Virus record (IMG/VR): IMGVR_UViG_3300034198_008282
Location: 1 to 23,463 of that record
DNA from: a virus
Length of the DNA stretch: 23,463 bases
Reading direction: 5' to 3' (one strand)
In this document: positions 6,594 to 14,274 of the stretch, piece after piece
Layout of the letters: every line of letters begins with the position of its first letter
Numbering within the stretch: the first letter of the stretch is position 1
The notes under the pieces: generated by a model
Database searches by the model: none
What the model saw: the letters and a program-made list of their open reading frames with translations, nothing else
What the model was told of the DNA's origin: nothing
Made by a program: the position numbers and the translations under genes

Positions 6594-8689
6594 TCGCCAA
6601 CAGCAGGATTTTGTGGCTCCCCAACGGCTATGAGGAGCGTGGGGATTTTGCTTGGGACGATGCCCCGTCAGGGTCAAGCCGGAATCCCGCCGGGGTTCGG
6701 ATTGACCCTGACACAGCCGTGCAATCGACGGTCGTGCTGGCCTGTGCAAGAGTGCTTGCGGAGTCGATTGCTTCCCTGCCTCTGCACCTTTACCGGCGGA
6801 CCACGGACCGGTCCGGCAAGGCAATCGCCCGGGAACACCCGCTGTACCGCCGTCTGCACACCGCACCCAACTCTTGGCAGACCAGTTTTGAGTGGCGTGA
6901 GCAGCAAGTTTTCTGGCTGGCACTTTGGGGCAACTCGTACAACGAAATCCGCCCGGGTGCCGCCGGAGCCGTGGATGAACTTTGGCCGCTGCACCCGTCT
7001 CGCATGAAGGTGGAGCGCGTCGAAAACGGCAGGCTCCGCTACCGGTTCCGCGACGAAAAGGGCACTGAGGTCATCTACAGCCAAGACCAGATCATGCACA
7101 TTCGCTGGATGAGCGATGACGGGATCAACGGCATGGTGCCTGTGGAACTGGCCCGGGACGCCATTGGTCTGGCCCGCGCCTGCGAGATTCATGGCGCCCG
7201 GTTTTTTGGCAACGGTGCCCGCCCGGGGGTCGTGCTTGTCACGCCCAACGAGATGAAGTCAGAGGCCGCTGCCCAACTCCGCGACAACTGGGAGCGGATG
7301 CACCGCGGGGCAGACCGCTCCAACCGGACTGCGGTACTCACGGGCGGTCTGGACGCCAAGGAGTTGACCGGCGCAAGCAACCAAGAGGCTCAGTTCCTTG
7401 AGACGCGACGATTCCAGATTGAGGAAATCTGCCGCATTTTCAGGGTTCCCCCACATTTGGTCGGTGACCTGACGCGGTCAAGTTTCAGCAACATTGAGCA
7501 GCAGAGTATTGACTTCGTGCAGCATTCGCTGCTGCCTTGGCTCCGCCGATTTGAGACTGCGTTTGAGCGGGACTTGATCACGGATGAGACGTTGTTCGCG
7601 GAGTTTGACACCCGCGGGTTCCTCCGCGGGGACGCCACGATGCGTGCCGCGTACTACCAGACCCTCTACAACCTTGGCGTTGCGTCGATCAACGAAATAC
7701 GCGGGTGGGAAAGCCTTGACCCCGTGGAGGGCGGGGACGAAAGGTTTGTGCAACTCAACATGCAGACCCTCACCGCCGCTACGGCTGCGGCTGCCCCCCC
7801 GCCCCCGCCCCCGCCCCCGGAGCCTGCCCCGGAGGCACCACCGGAGGAAGCATCGTCACGGTCGGACAGCCCGGTTGTCGTTGAGGAGGTTTCCATCCCG
7901 TCCCTCAACGGCGGGCAAGTGTCCAGTCTGCTTGAGATTTTGAGTCAGGTGACCGCGGGCAACCTGAGCGGAGACGGAGCCAAGGCAATCATCGCGGCTG
8001 CGTTCCCAAGCATCAGCGGCAGCCTAATCGAACAGATTGTGGCGGGGCTTCCGGTTTCCCCGAATCAGGGGCTGGCGACCCGCGCACGCCCCGGCACTGT
8101 GTCCACCGGGGACTTTGTTTCTTGGGGCGCGAATGACAGCCGCGCCCGCGGGAAAATCCAGAAAATCGTGACCGATGGCAAGATCAACGTGCCTGATTCA
8201 TCGTTTGAGATTGAGGGCACAGAGGATGACCCCGCCGCGCTGATTGCCGTGTACGAGAAAGTCGAGGGAGGCTGGCGAGAGACGGACACGAAAGTGGCAC
8301 ACAAGGTTTCAACGCTGACCAAGATTGACCCGCTGGAGATTGCGACGGACTCCGGGCGCAAGATGATGCGGGCGGCTTTGATGATCGCTAAGGAGTCGCG
8401 GTCCCTGACCGTGTCGATTGACTTTGACGGGACGTTTGCGGCGGACCCCGCGATGTGGACTGAGTTTGTCCAGTCATGCCGTGAGGCGGGCAACAACGTC
8501 CTAATGATCACGAGGCGGGAGGACACCCCGGAGAACCGGGAACACGTGAGCCGCGTGCTGGGGGAGGCGGAGCCGCTGCTGGACACGATCATCTTCGCGG
8601 GTCTTGGCAAGGCCAAGAAGCAGGCCGCGGAGGAGGCCGGAGTCAGCGTTGACATTTGGATTGACGATGTGCCAAGCACTGTCGGCTGA
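6590..8689 (+). CDS. Portal protein with Tudor/KOW-like and HAD phosphatase-like C-terminal extension
   Basis: 699 residues, far longer than a usual HK97 portal (about 400-450). Residues 1-390 are a standard portal: AVQSTVVLACARVLAESIASLPLHL (43-67), FFGNGARPGVVL (205-216), RFQIEEICRIFRVPPHLVGD (284-303), NIEQQSIDFVQHSLLPWL (301-318). Then comes a proline-rich linker (403-420, eight Pro in a row), a helical stretch (434-490), a small beta segment GDFVSWGANDSRARGKIQKI (507-526) that resembles Tudor/KOW-like domains, and a C-terminal HAD-superfamily domain. The HAD motifs are D611-F-D613-G-T, T641 in LMITRR, K674 and D692-D693 in IWIDDVP. No frameshift is needed. The extension could be internal cargo, an enzyme displayed at the portal, or a part cleaved off by the protease. 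Confidence 0.92.
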   Translation: MIANSRILWLPNGYEERGDFAWDDAPSGSSRNPAGVRIDPDTAVQSTVVLACARVLAESIASLPLHLYRRTTDRSGKAIAREHPLYRRLHTAPNSWQTSFEWREQQVFWLALWGNSYNEIRPGAAGAVDELWPLHPSRMKVERVENGRLRYRFRDEKGTEVIYSQDQIMHIRWMSDDGINGMVPVELARDAIGLARACEIHGARFFGNGARPGVVLVTPNEMKSEAAAQLRDNWERMHRGADRSNRTAVLTGGLDAKELTGASNQEAQFLETRRFQIEEICRIFRVPPHLVGDLTRSSFSNIEQQSIDFVQHSLLPWLRRFETAFERDLITDETLFAEFDTRGFLRGDATMRAAYYQTLYNLGVASINEIRGWESLDPVEGGDERFVQLNMQTLTAATAAAAPPPPPPPPEPAPEAPPEEASSRSDSPVVVEEVSIPSLNGGQVSSLLEILSQVTAGNLSGDGAKAIIAAAFPSISGSLIEQIVAGLPVSPNQGLATRARPGTVSTGDFVSWGANDSRARGKIQKIVTDGKINVPDSSFEIEGTEDDPAALIAVYEKVEGGWRETDTKVAHKVSTLTKIDPLEIATDSGRKMMRAALMIAKESRSLTVSIDFDGTFAADPAMWTEFVQSCREAGNNVLMITRREDTPENREHVSRVLGEAEPLLDTIIFAGLGKAKKQAAEEAGVSVDIWIDDVPSTVG

Positions 8690-8737
8690 CCCCCCCGGAG
8701 TTGTGAGATTCAAGTTTGAGACAAGTGTTTCCGTGGG
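8690..8737 (+). repeat. C-run/18-mer dispersed repeat, copy 2
   Basis: Starts at the base after the portal stop: seven Cs, GGAGTTGTGAGATTCAAG, then GAGAC-AAGT-GTTTC, which pairs as a five-base stem with one G-T wobble, then CGTGGG. A second hairpin is possible: GTTTCC 8727-8732 with GGAAAC 8738-8743. A 33-codon frame (8703-8804) runs through it but looks incidental. Confidence 0.88.
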
Positions 8738-8786
8738 GGAAACGCTGGTTTTGAAAAACGAAACAGAGAGTGCCGCGGTGGACTTG

Positions 8787-8812
8787 CCCCCCCCGGAGTT
8801 GTGAGATTCAAG
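8787..8812 (+). repeat. C-run/18-mer dispersed repeat, copy 3 (truncated)
   Basis: Eight Cs followed by the identical 18-mer, but the hairpin part is missing: the repeat stops at AAG and is followed directly by the protease ATG (8814). It lies 97 bases after copy 2, giving a near-tandem pair in the portal-protease gap. GGAG at 8795-8798 is 15 bases from the ATG, too far for an ideal SD. Confidence 0.88.
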
Positions 8813-8813
8813 G

Positions 8814-10013
8814 ATGCCGTACTCAATCCAAAAGTCGGACTCATGCCCGGAGGACCGGCCATACGGAGTGGTCAAGGACGATGACGGCCGGGTGATGGGC
8901 TGTCATTCCAGCGAGGAATCCGCTGCCAGCCAAGTCGCTGCCCTGTACGCTGCTGAGTCAGACGAGGCGGAGGGGCGTGCCAAGTACGACCACATTGACT
9001 TCAAGCCTCCGGACGGCGTGCGGGAGGAGGCAGCCCGCGGACTTGAGTGGCGGCGGGAGTACGGCCGCGGCGGCACGGCGGTCGGTGTCGCGCGGGCCAG
9101 AGACTTGAGCAACGGAGTCAACATCAGCGGGGACATCGCACGCAGGATGAAGGCGTACTTTGACCGCCACCAGTCTGACGATCAGGGCGAGGGATGGTCA
9201 CCCGGTCAGGACGGATTCCCGTCAGCGGGAAGGGTGGCGTGGGCTTTGTGGGGTGGCTCCCCGGGCTGGTCTTGGTCACAAAAACTTGTTAGGCAGATGG
9301 AAGCGGCTGACCGCGACTCAAGGAGCGTTGTGATGAGCAATCTGGAATATCGCTGCATCGGCATCGACGGCGGACCGGCAGACTGCCTGCGCGTCGAGTC
9401 TCGCAGTGAAGTCATTGAATCCAATGGCGAAAAGCGCGAGCAGACCCGCGACTGGATCGTGGGGTATGCAGCCTTGTTTGGCGTGGACAGCCTTGACCTT
9501 GGGGACTTTGTGGAGCGCATCGACCCGGGGGCGTTCTCCATCGTCAAGGAGCGGCGTGGCCGCAAGCGTCCGCTGGAGACGCGGGCACTTTTCAACCACG
9601 ACCCCAATCACGTGTTGGGGCGGTTTCCTGAAACCCTCCGGATGACGATTGACGAGCGTGGGCTGCGCTACGAGGTTTTGCCGCCAGCCTCCCGGGCGGA
9701 CATCGTTGAATCCATAAAGCGTGGTGATATTCGCGGCAGTTCATTTTCATTCACCGTGGCCCCCGGCGGGGAACGCTGGTCAGACGAGGGCGGTCGGTCG
9801 GTCCGGACGATCACTGCGATTGACTCCTTGTTTGACGTTGGTCCGGTCACGTTCCCTGCCTATCCAGAGTCTCACGCATCCGTCGCAAGGCGGTCTTACG
9901 ATGACTTCATCAGCGGGCGTCGGGAGACGGTCCGCCGCGGTGTTGCCGCAGCGGAGCGGCTGGCGTCAAAGCGGACTGAGGTTGAGCGGTTCCTGCGGGA
10001 GCGTGGCCGATGA
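8814..10013 (+). CDS. Prohead protease (S78/HK97 type) fused behind two accessory domains
   Basis: 399 residues. Residues 1-47 form a short domain (CPEDRPYGVVKDDDGRVMGCHSSEESAASQVAALYA) of a type common beside phage head proteases. Residues 57-165 match a separate phage domain (FKPPDGVREEAARGLEWRR, GVARARDLSNG, AYFDRHQ, GRVAWALWGG-PGW). From 174 onward lies the protease: IVGYAALFGVDS, RIDPGAFS, then NHDPNHVLG with H262 and DIRGSSFSF with S310 as the likely catalytic pair, and GPVTFPAYPESHASVARR. It should mature the capsid and trim the scaffold part of the major capsid protein. An internal ATG at 9333 (residue 174) has a strong SD (9320-9325), so a 226-residue protease-only product is also plausible. 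Confidence 0.92.
   Translation: MPYSIQKSDSCPEDRPYGVVKDDDGRVMGCHSSEESAASQVAALYAAESDEAEGRAKYDHIDFKPPDGVREEAARGLEWRREYGRGGTAVGVARARDLSNGVNISGDIARRMKAYFDRHQSDDQGEGWSPGQDGFPSAGRVAWALWGGSPGWSWSQKLVRQMEAADRDSRSVVMSNLEYRCIGIDGGPADCLRVESRSEVIESNGEKREQTRDWIVGYAALFGVDSLDLGDFVERIDPGAFSIVKERRGRKRPLETRALFNHDPNHVLGRFPETLRMTIDERGLRYEVLPPASRADIVESIKRGDIRGSSFSFTVAPGGERWSDEGGRSVRTITAIDSLFDVGPVTFPAYPESHASVARRSYDDFISGRRETVRRGVAAAERLASKRTEVERFLRERGR
9320..9325 (+). promoter_or_regulatory. Internal SD before in-frame protease start
   Basis: AAGGAG lies seven bases before an in-frame ATG at 9333, exactly where the prohead protease domain begins (MSNLEYRCIGIDGG). It is a better SD than the one at the annotated start at 8814. 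It suggests the protease is also, or mainly, made as a separate shorter polypeptide. Confidence 0.6.
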
Positions 10014-10219
10014 AGTCTGGCGACGTCTGCGAGCAGTGCCGCCGCGCGCGTCTTTGTGCCGTCTCAAGTCGGGCGGCGGGAGACTTCCAAGTGCGTTACT
10101 TGCGGTGCCCGTCCTGCGGTGCCTCTGGACGGAGCGTGGTCAAGGCCGACCTAATCCGCCGCCGCGGCACTGACCTACTTAGAACACACGGTGTAGACGA
10201 GACAACGACTGGCCGTTAG
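10010..10219 (+). CDS. Small zinc-ribbon protein
   Basis: 69 residues. Two Cys pairs, C7-x2-C10 and C33-x2-C36, with an additional C16, sit in a beta-type context (FQVRYLRCPSCGASGRSVV), the pattern of a zinc ribbon. Its ATG overlaps the protease stop (ATGA), so it is probably translated by coupling. Small zinc-ribbon proteins between protease and capsid genes are seen in other phages, with no firm role. The C-terminus is polar and non-conserved in appearance. Confidence 0.7.
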   Translation: MKSGDVCEQCRRARLCAVSSRAAGDFQVRYLRCPSCGASGRSVVKADLIRRRGTDLLRTHGVDETTTGR

Positions 10220-10270
10220 GCTTTGAGACAGACGCGGACGGGACCGCAAACACAAGACAAGGAGACTGCC

Positions 10271-11641
10271 GTGGCTTCGCAAGTCAAGATGCTGCTGGAT
10301 GAACTCGCCAAGGTGCTGGCGGAGATGGGTGCCCTTGAGGAGACGCCCAACGCTGACGAGGCTACCGGTGAGGCCGCGCCGATGACTGAGGAGCAGGAGG
10401 CCAGCCTGCGGTCGCTGGAGGTCAAGGCCGACAAACTGCGTGAGCGCATTGCGTTCCATGAGCGTCTTGCCGCCAAGGAGGCGGAACTGCGGTCCGTTCT
10501 GGAGAAGGGTGCCCCCGCCAAGGTGATCAAGGCCGCTGAGGCCAAGGAGGATTCGGTGGAGAATCGTCACTTTGCCGTCCCCAAGGCCCACCGCCCGCTG
10601 CGGGCTTTCGTTGGCCCCAACGCGGAGGAGCGTGCGTTCCGCGCCGGGATGCACCTCAAGGCCACTACGTTCAACGATGCTGAGGCCCGCCGTTGGTGCG
10701 CGGACCACGGCGTTGAGTCGCGCACTCAGTCCAGCGGCGTGCTGTCGCTGGGCGGTGCCCTGACGAGCGATGAACTGATGACGGAAATCATCCGGCTGGT
10801 GGAGGAGTACGGGGCGTTCCCGCAGTACGCCCGCCGCCTGACGATGAGTGCCGACACCATGATCGTCGCCCGCCGGACCGGCGGACTTTCTGCCCGCCCG
10901 GTCGGGGAAAACAGCGAGGTCAGTGCGTCTGACGTCACTTTCGACAACGTGGAACTCAACGCCAAGATTTGGGGAATCGCCAACCGCGTCCCCAACTCCT
11001 TGCTGGAGGATTCCGTGATTGACCTTGCGGACCTGATGGCTGTCGAGACGGCCCAAAGTTTCGCGGAGTCTTTCGACAACTCCGGTTTCGTTGGTGACGG
11101 CACCTCTGCCTACCACGGCACGGTTGGCATTTGCCCCAAGATTCTCCTTGCTGCCCACAGCCGGAGCGTTGTTGCGGCTGCCGCGGGCAACCCGACGTTT
11201 GACACCCTCGACCTGACGGACTTCACCAACACGGTGGCCCGCCTGCCGGTTTATGCCCGCCGGAATGCGGCTTGGTACATCAGTCCGGCTGGCTACGGCT
11301 CCTCCATGCTCCGGCTTGCGATGTCCGCTGGCGGCGTCAGCACGCAAAACATTGAGGGTGGTTTCGGCAACACGTTCCTTGGCTTCCCGGTCCGGCTGGT
11401 TCACAGCATGGAGTCGGACCTGACGGGGACGGCCGGTGAGGTGCTGTGCCTGTTCGGTGACATGGCTCAGGCTGCGACGTTCGGAGAGCGGCGTGCGGTG
11501 AATATCCGGACGGCCAGCGAGCGTTACATTGAGTACGATCAGACCCTTACGTTTGCCACGACCCGCGTGGCGATGGTTGTCCATGACCTTGGATCGACCA
11601 CGGTTGCCGGTCCGCTGGTGGCACTCAAGGGCACTGCCTGA
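10271..11641 (+). CDS. Major capsid protein, HK97 fold
   Basis: 456 residues. Residues 1 to about 120 are helical and highly charged (LLDELAKVLAEMGALEE, LRSLEVKADKLRERIAFHERLAAKEAEL), as expected for the HK97-type delta (scaffold) domain that the protease removes. The HK97 core follows: SSGVLSLGGALTSDELMTEI, ARRTGGLSARPVGENSEV, NAKIWGIANRVPNSLLEDS, FDNSGFVGDGTSAYHG, WYISPAGYGSSMLRL, GFPVRLVHSME, ERRAVNIRTASERYIEYDQT. GTG 10271 was chosen because AAGGAG (10259-10264) lies six bases upstream; an in-frame start at 10223 has no SD. It forms the icosahedral shell. Confidence 0.95.
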   Translation: MASQVKMLLDELAKVLAEMGALEETPNADEATGEAAPMTEEQEASLRSLEVKADKLRERIAFHERLAAKEAELRSVLEKGAPAKVIKAAEAKEDSVENRHFAVPKAHRPLRAFVGPNAEERAFRAGMHLKATTFNDAEARRWCADHGVESRTQSSGVLSLGGALTSDELMTEIIRLVEEYGAFPQYARRLTMSADTMIVARRTGGLSARPVGENSEVSASDVTFDNVELNAKIWGIANRVPNSLLEDSVIDLADLMAVETAQSFAESFDNSGFVGDGTSAYHGTVGICPKILLAAHSRSVVAAAAGNPTFDTLDLTDFTNTVARLPVYARRNAAWYISPAGYGSSMLRLAMSAGGVSTQNIEGGFGNTFLGFPVRLVHSMESDLTGTAGEVLCLFGDMAQAATFGERRAVNIRTASERYIEYDQTLTFATTRVAMVVHDLGSTTVAGPLVALKGTA

Positions 11642-11689
11642 TCCTGACAAGTCTCCTCAACCCCAACCCTAGAAATCAGGAGCGTTCGC

Positions 11690-12130
11690 ATGAACCGTCT
11701 TGAGGGCAGCAAGACCGCTGCCAAGGTTTCCGACATCACCGCCAGCCAGACTCACGAACACACCATCGACACGCTGGGCTTTTCCTACGCCAGCATCGAC
11801 GTTGCGTTTGAGCCGGTTGCCGCTGGCGGCACCGCCAGTGCTGTCGCCAGCGTTCTGACGCTCCAGCACAGCGATGCGGTTGGGTCCGGTTTCTCCGCCG
11901 TCACTGGTTTTGTTTCGGGCACGAACTACACCATCCCCACCCCGTCCAACACGACGGACAGTGCGGTGGTCCGCCTGAACGTAGACCTTGAGGGCAAGAA
12001 GCGTTACCTGCGGGTTTCGGCCACCCCGACCACCGCTGGTGCCGTTTCGTCCGTCGCCCGTCTTGGCGTGGCGGAAGCCGTGCCGGTCGCGGCCAGTGCC
12101 GCTGGCGTCGGTGCCTTTGTGAGCGGTTGA
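11690..12130 (+). CDS. Head decoration-like structural protein
   Basis: 146 residues, beta-rich and low in charge (HTIDTLGFSYASIDVAFEPV, VLTLQHSDAVGSGFSAVTGF, VVRLNVDLEGKKRYLRVSATPT), with an alanine/valine-rich tail. I know this pattern from phage head genes next to the major capsid gene, where it is usually called a decoration or minor structural protein. ATG 11690 has AGGAG (11678-11682) seven bases upstream. Position right after the capsid gene supports a shell-surface role. No enzyme motif is visible. Confidence 0.65.
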   Translation: MNRLEGSKTAAKVSDITASQTHEHTIDTLGFSYASIDVAFEPVAAGGTASAVASVLTLQHSDAVGSGFSAVTGFVSGTNYTIPTPSNTTDSAVVRLNVDLEGKKRYLRVSATPTTAGAVSSVARLGVAEAVPVAASAAGVGAFVSG

Positions 12131-12166
12131 CAACGAGCCGCTGACGCAAGTAACTTGGCCCCCAAG

Positions 12167-12214
12167 GATGGGCACGCGGGCACGGAGGCCCATCCTCCGT
12201 CTCGCGTGCCCGTC
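12167..12214 (+). terminator. Strong GC-rich hairpin, possible terminator
   Basis: GATGGGCACGCG (12167-12178) pairs with CGCGTGCCCGTC (12203-12214) over 12 positions with one G-T wobble, and an inner stem ACGGAGG (12182-12188) pairs with CCTCCGT (12194-12200). Only short T runs follow, so it may be a pause, processing or partial termination site. It lies at the head/glycosyltransferase boundary, the second-largest gap inside the structural module. Confidence 0.6.
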
Positions 12215-12234
12215 TTGCGTTTAGGAGGCCGACT

Positions 12235-12966
12235 GTGCTTGTGAAGATTGGTGACACTGAGGCTGACGTCCGGGTTGAGGCCGTGATGTCCACCCCGCGG
12301 CTGGGGTTCATGGACAACTTTGCCTGCTGGATTGAGGCATTGGTGCCGCTGGGAATCCGCCCCACCAAAGTCACCGGGGCGTTTTGGGGGCAGTGCCTCC
12401 AGCGGGTCATCACGGACCGCATGGACAAGGCGGAATATATCCTCACCATCGACTACGACACATTTTTCACCAAGCAGGACGTTGAACTGCTGTTTGCGAT
12501 GGCGATGACGTTCCAGTGCGATGCCCTGACGGGGTTCCAGAGCAAGCGTGATGACGGCAGGCCGATGATCACGCTGCTGGGAACGCAGGACGCCCCGCCG
12601 GAGGAAGGCAAGTCAACGGTGCCAGCGGAGTGGTTTACCCATGCCGTTCAGGAGGTTGACGCGATTCACTTCGGGCTGACGGTCATCAGCACGGCCGCGC
12701 TGCGGAGGACGCCCAAGCCGTGGTTCATCGACGTCCCCAACAAAGATGGAGAGTTTGGGGAGGGCAGGACGGACGCGGACATGTATTTCTGGCGGGCGTT
12801 TCGGCAAGCCGGAAACCGAGTTTTCATCACCCCCCGCGTCACGCTGGGGCATGGCGAGTACAAGATTACTTGGCCCGGAAAGAACCTTGGCCCCGCCGTC
12901 CATCAAAATCCGATAGACTTCCTGAGCAGCGGAAACAAGCCGGAGGGCGCGTGGAGGGTTGAATGA
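12235..12966 (+). CDS. GT-A-fold glycosyltransferase-like protein
   Basis: 243 residues with a nucleotide-sugar transferase layout: an N-terminal strand region (VEAVMSTPRLGFMDNF), helix, then a DxD motif D73-Y-D75 in YILTIDYDTFFTKQDVELL, an acceptor-side segment AIHFGLTVISTAALRRTPKPWF (143-164), an acidic patch DGEFGEGRTDADMYFWRAF (171-189), and LGHGEY with H206. The DxD would hold a metal and nucleotide sugar. GTG 12235 has AGGAGG (12223-12228) six bases upstream, and a strong hairpin precedes it. It sits between head and connector genes, so it could glycosylate virion proteins; because the phage also appears to hydroxymethylate bases, sugar transfer to DNA is another option. Sequence alone does not decide. 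Confidence 0.75.
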   Translation: MLVKIGDTEADVRVEAVMSTPRLGFMDNFACWIEALVPLGIRPTKVTGAFWGQCLQRVITDRMDKAEYILTIDYDTFFTKQDVELLFAMAMTFQCDALTGFQSKRDDGRPMITLLGTQDAPPEEGKSTVPAEWFTHAVQEVDAIHFGLTVISTAALRRTPKPWFIDVPNKDGEFGEGRTDADMYFWRAFRQAGNRVFITPRVTLGHGEYKITWPGKNLGPAVHQNPIDFLSSGNKPEGAWRVE

Positions 12967-13565
12967 TCAGTTTTCGCAGCCTCAAGCGGGTTGGTGGACC
13001 GACCGTTGAGCCGGTCACGCTGTCTGAGGCCAAGACGCACTGCCGCGTTGACAACTCATCCGATGACTCATATCTGGCTGCCTTGATTGTGGCTGCCCGG
13101 GAGTACGTTGAGGACTACCTTGACCGCACGCTGGTGCATACCCAATGGCGGATGAGGATGGACGGGTTCCCTGCGGAGATTGAGTTGCCCCGTCCGCCGA
13201 TGGCATCGTCAGGCACCAACACGGCCGTGACGATCACGTACACCATAGGGGACTCCGGCGGCACGGCGGTGCTTTCGACGAGTGAGTACCGGATTGACCG
13301 TGACGCTACACCCGGAGTCTTGAGGCCGCTGTACGGCGGGTCTTGGCCGTCTCACCTGTTCGATCAAAACTCCATCAGCGTTGACTGGACGGGCGGGTTT
13401 GGGGCTGACGGGGATTCCGTCCCCCGTGCGGTGCGACACGCAATGCTGATGATCCTCGCATCGTGGTACGAGCGGAGGCAAGCCGTGGATTCCGTCGCTG
13501 CGACGGAGGTGCCGATGGGTGCAAAGGCGTTGCTTGATTCAGCAAAGTGGGGTCAGTACGTATGA
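12963..13565 (+). CDS. Head-tail connector, gp6-like
   Basis: 200 residues. VTLSEAKTHCRVDNSSDDSYLAALIVAAREYVEDYLDRTL (about 18-57) is the hallmark of HK97 gp6/SPP1 gp15-type head-tail connectors. A mid beta domain follows, then PRAVRHAMLMILASWYERR (about 158-176) and VPMGAKALLDSAKWG near the end. It forms a ring under the portal. Its ATG overlaps the glycosyltransferase stop. Confidence 0.9.
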   Translation: MISFRSLKRVGGPTVEPVTLSEAKTHCRVDNSSDDSYLAALIVAAREYVEDYLDRTLVHTQWRMRMDGFPAEIELPRPPMASSGTNTAVTITYTIGDSGGTAVLSTSEYRIDRDATPGVLRPLYGGSWPSHLFDQNSISVDWTGGFGADGDSVPRAVRHAMLMILASWYERRQAVDSVAATEVPMGAKALLDSAKWGQYV

Positions 13566-13960
13566 GCATCGCAGGCCGGAGCATAGTGGACATTGTTTTC
13601 CACGACACCAGCGGATCGTCCCTCAAGGTGCTTGCCCTTGAGTCAACGGACAGCCAGACGAGCGGCAAGGTTGCCATCGTTGAGGGGACGCACGGAGCGT
13701 CCAGCCACACGATCAATCACAACTCCCCCGGCTATCGGGACGCGGCTGGCGACCTAGTTTCGTTTTCTACCGTGTCTAGGATTGCGCTAAAATCAAGCAG
13801 GCCGATGAAACTGGCAACGCATCAAAGTGTCGTTGTCGTTCAGTCTGACGCAAACAGGGTTGCTTTTAGCGATGCCTCAATGACGAGCGGCAACCTGACG
13901 CTGACCCCCCTCTACACTTCCGGAACAGCCTCGTACACGGTGTTCCTCTACGGCACATGA
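13562..13960 (+). CDS. Hypothetical virion-associated protein
   Basis: 132 residues, rich in Ser, Thr and Val, probably all-beta (MSIAGRSIVDIVFHDTSGSSLKVLALESTD...LTLTPLYTSGTASYTVFLYGT). I do not recognise a family. ATG 13562 overlaps the connector stop (ATGA); an in-frame ATG at 13547 lies inside the connector gene and is less likely. The end overlaps the next start by four bases. Its place between two connector genes suggests a structural or assembly role. Confidence 0.7.
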   Translation: MSIAGRSIVDIVFHDTSGSSLKVLALESTDSQTSGKVAIVEGTHGASSHTINHNSPGYRDAAGDLVSFSTVSRIALKSSRPMKLATHQSVVVVQSDANRVAFSDASMTSGNLTLTPLYTSGTASYTVFLYGT

Positions 13961-14274
13961 TCAGGGCTGGTGAACTCCGCGAGCGGGTGACGGTGCAAAC
14001 CCCGGCGGAGTCTCGCAATACGCTTGGCGAGACTGTCATGAGTTGGGCTGATTTTGCGACGGTTTGGGCGAGCGTTGAAGGGACCAGCGTCAGGGAGGCT
14101 TTGCAGTTTGGGCAGCAGGACATTGCCGTTACGCACCGTGTTGTGATGCGGCATCTGGACGGACTCACCGGCAAAATGAGGCTTGTCTGGCGGAGCAGGG
14201 TGCTTGAAATCGTGAGCCTGCTGGAGCATGACAACCGCAGCCGCCACGAGTTGATTTGTCAGGAGGCCGTCTGA
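13957..14274 (+). CDS. Head closure / head-tail adaptor (SPP1 gp16-like)
   Basis: 105 residues. MIRAGELRERVTVQTPAESRNTLGETVMSWADFATVWASVE is the typical N-terminus of head-tail joining proteins (small beta barrel), followed by RVVMRHLDGLTGKMRLVWRSRVLEIVSL. It plugs the connector after DNA packaging. Start and stop overlap the neighbouring genes. Confidence 0.9.
   Translation: MIRAGELRERVTVQTPAESRNTLGETVMSWADFATVWASVEGTSVREALQFGQQDIAVTHRVVMRHLDGLTGKMRLVWRSRVLEIVSLLEHDNRSRHELICQEAV

Noticed and set aside
7797-7822. C-rich run in the portal gene as another repeat copy or slippery site
   Set aside because: It simply encodes the proline linker and the frame continues correctly on both sides.
8703-8804. 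33-codon frame running through repeat copy 2, with a similar-looking frame in copy 4 (23410-23309, minus)
   Set aside because: The shared residues come from the shared DNA repeat; differences fall on all codon positions, copy 4 stops inside another gene, and neither has an SD at a useful distance.
10175-11650. Long minus-strand reading frame (491 codons) opposite the major capsid gene
   Set aside because: It is the shadow of a strongly biased GC-rich gene; the plus-strand product is a clear HK97 capsid protein and the shadow has no recognisable domain or SD.
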